Shown here: positions 4,911-10,174 of the stretch, piece after piece
Numbering within the stretch: position 1 is the first letter of the stretch
Layout of the letters: the number at the start of each line of letters is the position of its first letter
From: Alphaproteobacteria bacterium
GTDB taxonomy: Bacteria; Pseudomonadota; Alphaproteobacteria; ATCC43930; CGMCC-115725
Assembly: GCA_005888425.1 (NCBI GenBank)
Contig: VAZF01000198.1
Location: 1-10,174 of the forward strand
Reading direction: 5' to 3'
DNA length: 10,174 bases
Made by a program: the position numbers and the translations under genes
The notes under the pieces: model-generated
The model's database searches: none
What the model was told of the DNA's origin: nothing
The model's input: only the letters and a program-made list of their open reading frames with translations

Positions 4911-6839
4911 CTAACGGCCGATCAGCGAAGCGGATGCTGCGGGCGAGGTCGCCGGCTTGTCGAACCAGAACCCGTCGGGCCGGTACATCCCGAAATGGGC
5001 GCCGGGGTCCCAGTTATACATGCCGTCCTCCGGCACGTTGCGCAGACGGTCATTGACGACCACGGGCTGCAATACGCCGCCGATCAGCCCGATCGAGAAC
5101 ACCTCGTCGGCCCAGATCTTCAGCATCTCGTGCCAGATCGCGGCATGCTCGGCGCTGGTGCCGGCGTTGAGCCAGGAAGTGTAGAGTTCGAGCAATCGGC
5201 TGGCGCTCGGGATCTCCGGCGCTTCGCCGGCCGTCCCCTTCGTCTCCCAGTATTGCCCCCATTTCGGCCATTCGAGCTGCTGCTGCGTTGTCGGCGCGAA
5301 TTCCCAAGGCGGCATGTCGGCCGTTGCGAGGCCGTTCTCGATGCCCTTGTCGATCGAGATCAGCGTCTGGCCGGAAAACACGCGGCGGCGGAACAGGGTC
5401 AGCTGGCTCGGGCGCGAGAACATCCGGATGCCGACCCGCCGCCACGAATCGCGGATCAGCTCCAGCACATCCGACTGCTCGGTCGACTCACCGGAATTCT
5501 CGACGATGATGTCGACGATTCGCCCGTCGGGCAGATGGCGCAGCCCGTCTTCGCCGTCGCGCTTCAAGCCGACGAGGTCCAGCAAGCGATTGGCTTCGGT
5601 GATATCGAAGGTGGCCCAGTCATCGCGGTATTCGGGGCGGTAGAGCGGGCTTTCCGGCAACACCGTGTTCTGGCCTTCGATCGCCAGCCCGAAAAAGATC
5701 GCCTGGTTGATCTCGTGCCGGTTTGTCGCGAGCGACAGGGCGCGCCGGAAGCGCACATCGCGCACCAGCCCGCGCCACACCGGGTCCTCGACATTCAGAT
5801 TGGGATAGAGCGCAAGCTGGCTGCCCGGCCCGGTCCGCCACAGCCGCACCTTGTAGCCGCCGGTCGCCTCGCCGGCTTTCAGAAAGGTGTAGTCGTCAAA
5901 GCTGAGATATCGCGCCTGGAGATCGCTTTCGCCGGCGCCCGCTTTGGCCGGGATGAGCTTGCTGGTAGCGATCGAGAAGATGACCCGGTCGAGATAGGGC
6001 AGCTGATGCCCGGCGCCGTCGATCCGATAGTAATAGGGGTTGCGTTCGAAGACGAGGCGCTCGGATGGCGGTTTTGTCTTGAGCACCCACGGTTCGAGGG
6101 ACGGCAGGTCCGGATTGTCGTTCCGGTACATGACGTCCATTTTGCTGTGCAATGCCGCCCAGTTGCGCGCGCCGATCTGTTTGACGAGCTCGTCCAGCTT
6201 TTTCTTGTCGGCGTATTTCTTGTGAAATTGCTTCAGGTAGTGCGCCGGGCAGTAGATGTACATCGGGTCGGGCCCCGCCAGCGCCGGCAGGAACAGCGGG
6301 TTGGCCCGCGACCAGCTAAACCGCACGGTGCGTGCGTCGAGCACCTCGAATTTCGGCCGCTCTCCGTTCGGCAGCATCGCGACCGGCAGACCGCTTGGCG
6401 ACAGGTCGGCATCTTCCGCGACGTCCTCGAACCAGTAGCGGAAATCCTCGGTCGTGAAGGGCTGCCCGTCCGACCATTTGTGCCCAGTCCGCAGCCGCAG
6501 CGTAAACACCCGGTCGTCCTCGACATCGGCCGCTTCGAGAATGTCGGGGACGAGGGCGAGCGCCGGCGTATAGGCGACGAGCCGCGAATAGCCGTAGACG
6601 ACCATGAGCCGCGTGTCTTTCGGGCTCGACATCAGCATGCGCAGATCGCCGCCCGGCCGCCCCAGCGTCTCGAGTTCGGCGAGCGCCGGCGCGCGCGGCA
6701 CCCGCTCGTCGATCGCCGGCAGCGTGCCTTTCGCCACTGCCTCGGTGAACATCGGCGTTTCCAGCAACGCCGCCCGCGCCGATACCGGTAACGCGAGGAA
6801 AAAACTTGCCACCACTCCTGGGAGCAGTCGGCGAACCAT
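4911..6839 (-). CDS. ABC transporter solute-binding protein, family 5 (peptide/oligomer type)
   Basis: The 642-aa product starts with a signal peptide: Arg-rich n-region MVRRLL, hydrophobic PGVVASFFLALPVS, cleavage expected after ARA (residue 23). There is no lipobox Cys, so the protein should be free in the periplasm. The SBP_bac_5 fold is shown by GGDLRMLM (63-70), the signature TGHKWSDGQPFTTEDF (118-133) and YDRV/LARR-like helices (RDVRFRRALSLATNRHEIN). At over 600 aa it is in the range of the larger subfamily (YejA-like length). ATG 6839 is chosen because it places the signal peptide at the N-terminus. It lacks a clear ribosome site. The next ATG upstream (6875) lies inside a REP element and would only add MTRSCAPSCTRR. 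The substrate is likely a peptide or other oligomer, but cannot be told from sequence. Confidence 0.93.
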   Translation of the reverse strand: MVRRLLPGVVASFFLALPVSARAALLETPMFTEAVAKGTLPAIDERVPRAPALAELETLGRPGGDLRMLMSSPKDTRLMVVYGYSRLVAYTPALALVPDILEAADVEDDRVFTLRLRTGHKWSDGQPFTTEDFRYWFEDVAEDADLSPSGLPVAMLPNGERPKFEVLDARTVRFSWSRANPLFLPALAGPDPMYIYCPAHYLKQFHKKYADKKKLDELVKQIGARNWAALHSKMDVMYRNDNPDLPSLEPWVLKTKPPSERLVFERNPYYYRIDGAGHQLPYLDRVIFSIATSKLIPAKAGAGESDLQARYLSFDDYTFLKAGEATGGYKVRLWRTGPGSQLALYPNLNVEDPVWRGLVRDVRFRRALSLATNRHEINQAIFFGLAIEGQNTVLPESPLYRPEYRDDWATFDITEANRLLDLVGLKRDGEDGLRHLPDGRIVDIIVENSGESTEQSDVLELIRDSWRRVGIRMFSRPSQLTLFRRRVFSGQTLISIDKGIENGLATADMPPWEFAPTTQQQLEWPKWGQYWETKGTAGEAPEIPSASRLLELYTSWLNAGTSAEHAAIWHEMLKIWADEVFSIGLIGGVLQPVVVNDRLRNVPEDGMYNWDPGAHFGMYRPDGFWFDKPATSPAASASLIGR

Positions 6840-6870
6840 TCGTCGGGTGCAACTTGGAGCACAAGAACGA

Positions 6871-6973
6871 GTCATTCCGGGGCGCCGCGCAGCGGTGAGC
6901 CCGGAAGCCATATTCCAGAGGCCTGCGTTCATGGATTCCGGGCTCCCTCGCTGCGCTCGGTCCCCGGAATGAC
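6871..6973. repeat. Inverted pair of REP-type palindromes
   Basis: Copy A (6871-6911) reads GTCATTCCGGGGCGCCGC…GAGCCCGGAAGCCATA. Copy B (6931-6973) is the same element inverted, with ATTCCGGG (6935-6942) pairing CCCGGAAT (6963-6970). The pair is centred on AGGCCT (6919-6924) and forms one imperfect palindrome of about 103 bp. It starts 28 nt after the ATPase stop and ends 31 nt before the binding-protein start in the direction of transcription. Confidence 0.9.
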
Positions 6974-7000
6974 GGGCATTGAGCATCTCACAATCATACC

Positions 7001-8908
7001 TCAACCCGGCGCGGCGAGGCGCGCTTCGCGCCGCATCGCGATACCCGGCATCGCCGTCGCTTCGGCAAAATGCCCGGGTTCCACCTCGAAGAGTTCCAGC
7101 GCTAGGCCCGGGTCGCGCCGGAAGGGCTCGGGCCAGGCGCGCGGATCGGAGGCGCGCCCTTCCATCAGCTGGTGGAAATCGAGCCGGTGCGACGGGTCGG
7201 GCGCCGGCACCGCCGCGAGCAGCGCCTGCGTATAAGGATGGACCGGGTTGCGGAACAACACGCCGCGCGGCGCCAGTTCGACGATGCGGCCGGCGCACAT
7301 GACCGCGATGCGGTCCGCGATGTAATCGACAACCGCCAGATTGTGCGAGATGAACAAGTAGGTCAGCCCCAGCTTTTTCTGCAGATCCATCAGCAGATTC
7401 AAAATCTGTGCCTGGATCGAGACATCGAGCGCCGAGACCGGCTCGTCGCAGATGACCAGCTCGGGGCGTAAGGCCAATGCCCGCGCAATGCCGATCCGCT
7501 GGCGCTGCCCGCCCGAGAAGCTGTGCGGATAGCGCCGCAGGTGCCGCGGGTCGAGCCCGACCAAGGTCACCAATTCGGAGACCAGCTCCTGCCGCATCTT
7601 CGCATCGCCGATGCCGTGGATGATCAAGGGCTCGGCAATGATGTCGTAGACCGTCATGCGCGGGTTCAAGGAGCCGAACGGGTCCTGGAAGATGAACTGC
7701 ACCTGCCGGCGGAAGCGCTTTAGCGCCTCGCCTTCGAGCGCCAGCACATCGATCAGCTTGCCGCGCTCGTTGAAGATGACCTGCCCCGAATCCGGCTCGA
7801 ACGCGCGCAAGAGGATCTTGCTCAATGTCGTCTTGCCGCAGCCGCTTTCGCCGACGAGCCCGAGGCATTCGCCGCGTGCGATCTTGATGCTGACGCCGCC
7901 GACCGCCGTGACGCGCACCCCCGGCCCGGTGCGGAACATGCCGCCAGCCCGCAACCCGAAGCTTTTCTTCACATCGATGCATTCGAGGAGCGGCGCCGTT
8001 GCCTGCGCCGGCCAGGGCGGCAGCTGCGCCATCAGATGCGGTGCGTCGCCCGGCGGGATCTCGCGGATCGGCACGAGCCGCTCGCCGGCCTTCATGTCAA
8101 AGCGCGGCACCGCCCGCAAGAGCGCGCGCAGATAAGGATGCGCGGCGCGGCGAAAGATATCGTCGAGCGTGCCGCTCTCCATGATCTCGCCCTGATACAT
8201 GACGACGATCTCCTCGGCGACATTGGCGACGACGCCGAGGTCATGGGTGATCAGGAGCACGGCCATGCCGAGTTCGGCCTGCAATTCGACGATGAGCTTC
8301 AGGATCTGCGCCTGGATCGTGACGTCGAGCGCGGTTGTCGGCTCGTCGGCGATCAGGAGCGCCGGGCGGCACACCAGCGCCATCGCGATCATCGCGCGCT
8401 GGCGCAACCCGCCCGACAATTCGAAGGCATAGCTGCGCCAGGCGCGCTCCGGGTCGGGAAAGCCAACCAGCCGCAGCATGTCGGTGGTCAGCTCTTTCGC
8501 CTCGGCGGCGCTCACGCTGCGGTGCAATTTGAGCGCTTCCCCGACTTGGTCGCCGATCGTGTGCAAGGGCGACAGGGAGCTCATCGGCTCCTGGAAGATG
8601 ATCGAGATCCGGCCGCCGCGGATCGCCCGCATCGCCGCGCCATCGGCGGGCAATTGGACAAGGTCGACGACCTCGCCGTTGCCTCGCGGGTCGGCAAACC
8701 GGATCGCGCCCCGCACGATCCGGCCGTTGCGCGGCAGGATGCGCAGGATGCTCTGGCTGACGACCGATTTCCCCGAGCCGCTTTCGCCGACCAGCGCCAC
8801 GGTCGCTGCCGGACGGATGCGGAAATTGACGCCCTTGACCGCGTCGAGCGGTCCGCCGCCGGTCGCGAAGCGGACGTGCAGATCCTCGACGCGGAGCAGG
8901 TCGTTCAT
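7001..8908 (-). CDS. Fused double ATP-binding protein of a Dpp/Opp-class ABC importer
   Basis: This 635-aa cytoplasmic protein contains two complete nucleotide-binding domains, equal to DppD and DppF joined. NBD1 has Walker A GESGSGKS (41-48), Q-loop Gln106, signature LSGGLRQR (164-171), Walker B LLIADEP (184-190) and H-loop THD (221-223). NBD2 has GESGCGKT (353-360), Q-loop FQDP (407-410), SGGQRQR (465-471), LVICDEP (484-490) and SHN (521-523). Each NBD is followed by the oligopeptide-transport motif HPYxxALL (257-264 and 557-564). The usual Cys-rich tail after NBD1 is missing and replaced by a short linker. ATG 8908 overlaps the upstream TGA by 4 nt. It powers the two permeases further down the operon; the fused layout recalls YejF. 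Confidence 0.96.
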   Translation of the reverse strand: MNDLLRVEDLHVRFATGGGPLDAVKGVNFRIRPAATVALVGESGSGKSVVSQSILRILPRNGRIVRGAIRFADPRGNGEVVDLVQLPADGAAMRAIRGGRISIIFQEPMSSLSPLHTIGDQVGEALKLHRSVSAAEAKELTTDMLRLVGFPDPERAWRSYAFELSGGLRQRAMIAMALVCRPALLIADEPTTALDVTIQAQILKLIVELQAELGMAVLLITHDLGVVANVAEEIVVMYQGEIMESGTLDDIFRRAAHPYLRALLRAVPRFDMKAGERLVPIREIPPGDAPHLMAQLPPWPAQATAPLLECIDVKKSFGLRAGGMFRTGPGVRVTAVGGVSIKIARGECLGLVGESGCGKTTLSKILLRAFEPDSGQVIFNERGKLIDVLALEGEALKRFRRQVQFIFQDPFGSLNPRMTVYDIIAEPLIIHGIGDAKMRQELVSELVTLVGLDPRHLRRYPHSFSGGQRQRIGIARALALRPELVICDEPVSALDVSIQAQILNLLMDLQKKLGLTYLFISHNLAVVDYIADRIAVMCAGRIVELAPRGVLFRNPVHPYTQALLAAVPAPDPSHRLDFHQLMEGRASDPRAWPEPFRRDPGLALELFEVEPGHFAEATAMPGIAMRREARLAAPG

Positions 8909-9441
8909 CGCGCCGCCCCGCTCTCGGCATAGCCCTCGGGCAGCGCGATACCGAGCGCCTCGAGGTTTGACATCGTCGCTTCGGTGAGCCCCAACCCGCG
9001 CGCAGCGGCGACGTGGGCGGCATGGCGCACGACCTGGTCAAAGCCTTCGATGCGGCTGTCGAGCCGGACCCTGGCGGCGCCGGCGCTGAGATCGAGCTGC
9101 ATCCAGCCGCTGCGCCGGTCGCGCCGCGTCGAATAGTAGGCCAGCCGCATCCGGTCGAGTTCGTCCCAGCGGATTGTCGTGTGCCAGAGGCCGCGGGCGC
9201 GCAGCTCGCTGTCGGTCATCTCGAGGCTGGTCCCGTGCCGCAGCGCTGTGCGCACGCCAAAAACCCCGAAGATCGCCGCAAACCCGCCGAGGATTCCGGC
9301 CGCCACGGCGCCGACTGGGACGGTCGCGAATACGACCCCGACCGGCACCAGCCCGGCGGCGGCGCGCAGATAATCGCCGAGCATCGCCGACGCCGGATAG
9401 GCATGGCGGGTCTCCGCGCCCATGGAGTCGGCCGGCATCAT
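8905..9441 (-). CDS. Membrane protein with PH-like C-terminal domain, function unknown
   Basis: A 178-aa protein starting MMPADSMGAE. Two closely spaced hydrophobic helices lie at about 27-45 and 46-64 (AAGLVPVGVVFATVPVGAV, AAGILGGFAAIFGVFGV). A soluble part follows, with SLEMTDSELRARGLWHTTIRWDELDRMRL (72-100) and WMQLDLSAGAARVRLDSRI (113-131). This strand pattern of 'a default residue class turned on at a membrane hairpin, then ITDxxL…I.W.dI…' is like bacterial PH-domain (bPH) proteins. It likely sits in the inner membrane with the domain in the cytoplasm. The start ATG overlaps the deacetylase stop (ATGA 9441-9438), and its stop overlaps the ATPase start (ATGA 8908-8905). It is therefore translated in a chain with both. 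The specific function is not recognised. Confidence 0.82.
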   Translation of the reverse strand: MMPADSMGAETRHAYPASAMLGDYLRAAAGLVPVGVVFATVPVGAVAAGILGGFAAIFGVFGVRTALRHGTSLEMTDSELRARGLWHTTIRWDELDRMRLAYYSTRRDRRSGWMQLDLSAGAARVRLDSRIEGFDQVVRHAAHVAAARGLGLTEATMSNLEALGIALPEGYAESGAAR

Positions 9442-10174
9442 GCGGCGAGCAGCTCCGCGGTATTCGCCCAGCGCGCCGCCGCATGCCGCTCGACGGTCGC
9501 GGCGAGCCGGTCGAGAAAGCCAGCCCCCGCGCGGTCCATGACGAGGTGATGCGTCAGAATCCCGGTGACGGTGCCGCGGATTGCCTGGCCGAGCCGTCGT
9601 GCCTGCAAATGGCCGATGAGCCCGGCCAGCGCCGCCGCGGTGCCGATGAACCGCCTGCCATCCTTCCACGCGACGAGGTCGAGGTGCACATCCATAGAGG
9701 CAATATTCGGGGGCAACGCCGTGGCTTGGCGGGAGGCCATCGACGACAGGCCCCTGATCCCGGTTTTTGTTAGTAACGGTACGAACTCGGCGGCAAAGCG
9801 GTTCCACGGCGGCACCAACACCGGTAATGCGCGAGGCCCGAACAGCGTCTTGAGGCGCTCCCGTCCCTCCGCCAGCTCATCCACGACCGCCGCCTCCGCG
9901 CGGCGTGCCGGAAACTCGCTCCTCTTCGCCCCCGCCGCCGCATGGTTTGTATGACGCCAGCCATGCTGAAGCACGGCAACTTGCGGTGCATTGTCGAGAA
10001 AGCTGGCCAGCTCGCGGCTCGCTTCGGCCGGGATCACCGCCAAGGCCACCGGCGCCGCACCCGCCACCTGCAACAGCGCGGTCAATTCGGGGGTCGGCGC
10101 GACCGCGTCGTCGTCGCGCCACCACAGGCTGGCCACGTGCCCGGTCTCCCCCCAGCGATCGAGCTCCGCGACGA
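9438..10174 (-). CDS. Polysaccharide deacetylase (NodB-like) family protein, 5' end cut by window
   Basis: The frame stays open to the right edge (…AELDRWGETGHVASLWWRDDDAV), so the true start is outside. NodB-type metal-dependent N- or O-deacetylases act on glycans or glycolipids. The Asp motif is WWRDDDA (encoded near 10107-10124). The metal His motif is QHGWRHTNH, about 50 residues later. Motif 3 is LVPPWNRF, without the usual Arg before PP, and the late His motif is LTHHLVMD. The sequence ALAVIPAEAS between the first two motifs also fits the family. No signal peptide is visible in the part present, so the protein may act on a cytoplasmic precursor. The stop TGA overlaps the next ATG by 4 nt, which ties expression to the membrane protein and ABC importer. 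Confidence 0.88.
   Translation of the reverse strand, partial: VAELDRWGETGHVASLWWRDDDAVAPTPELTALLQVAGAAPVALAVIPAEASRELASFLDNAPQVAVLQHGWRHTNHAAAGAKRSEFPARRAEAAVVDELAEGRERLKTLFGPRALPVLVPPWNRFAAEFVPLLTKTGIRGLSSMASRQATALPPNIASMDVHLDLVAWKDGRRFIGTAAALAGLIGHLQARRLGQAIRGTVTGILTHHLVMDRAGAGFLDRLAATVERHAAARWANTAELLAA

Noticed and set aside
4881..6791. Plus-strand open frame of 636 codons
   Set aside because: It lies wholly antisense to the solute-binding protein, has no recognisable domain, and is rich in Arg/Pro/Asp/His as expected of a GC-rich shadow frame.
4843..6973. Repeats as a CRISPR array or insertion-sequence ends
   Set aside because: Copies are few, palindromic, in mixed orientation and unevenly spaced, with no transposase or cas gene nearby; they fit REP-type elements.
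6840..7982. Minus-strand extension of the binding-protein frame upstream to 7982
   Set aside because: It runs through the REP pair and then out of frame within the ATPase gene; the signal peptide places the start at 6839.
8036..8932. Plus-strand 298-codon frame opposite the ATPase
   Set aside because: Shadow of the conserved ATPase, no domain of its own.

Overview
The window is GC-rich with strong third-position G/C bias. The protein families and the interspersed GTCATTCCGGGG…GAGCCCGGAATCCAT palindromes (three copies) point to an alphaproteobacterium of the Hyphomicrobiales (Bradyrhizobium/Rhodopseudomonas/Xanthobacter-like). This placement is an inference from sequence style, not from a search.

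Left part (1-2473), four genes. A minus-strand 2-oxoglutarate/Fe(II) oxygenase of the isopenicillin-N-synthase-like type runs off the left edge. It is divergent from a plus-strand crotonase (enoyl-CoA hydratase/isomerase) gene. The 87-bp gap between them holds a 14-bp tandem duplication that carries a TATAAT box. A strong hairpin separates the crotonase from a convergent small gene (66 aa, CPTAC motif). A divergent plus-strand metallo-beta-lactamase-fold hydrolase follows. It appears to have lost about 35 residues in frame, including the metal-bridging Asp segment. Between it and the next operon lie a hairpin repeat, an exact GTTC-N7-GTTC (alphaproteobacterial LexA-type) box over a promoter-like sequence, and two ATCCGGAT palindromes one-strand-face apart. 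No gene follows this promoter in its own direction.

Right part (2474-10174), one long minus-strand operon read right to left. It encodes a NodB-family polysaccharide deacetylase (cut by the right edge), a 178-aa membrane protein with a PH-like tail, a fused double ATPase of the Dpp/Opp class, a periplasmic family-5 solute-binding protein, a DppB-like permease and a DppC-like permease. The first three genes are joined by 4-nt ATGA stop/start overlaps. The two permease genes are joined by an unusual chain of three 14-bp repeats, each remaking an ATGA overlap. The binding-protein gene is bracketed by REP-type palindromes, an inverted pair before it and a single copy after it, an arrangement that could set transcript abundance per gene.

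Together the operon should make a complete ABC importer for a peptide or another oligomeric solute, with a cell-envelope deacetylase and a small membrane protein produced from the same message. The substrate cannot be read from the sequence. No RNA genes, CRISPR arrays, insertion sequences or phage genes were seen, and no stretch longer than 300 bases lacks a gene.
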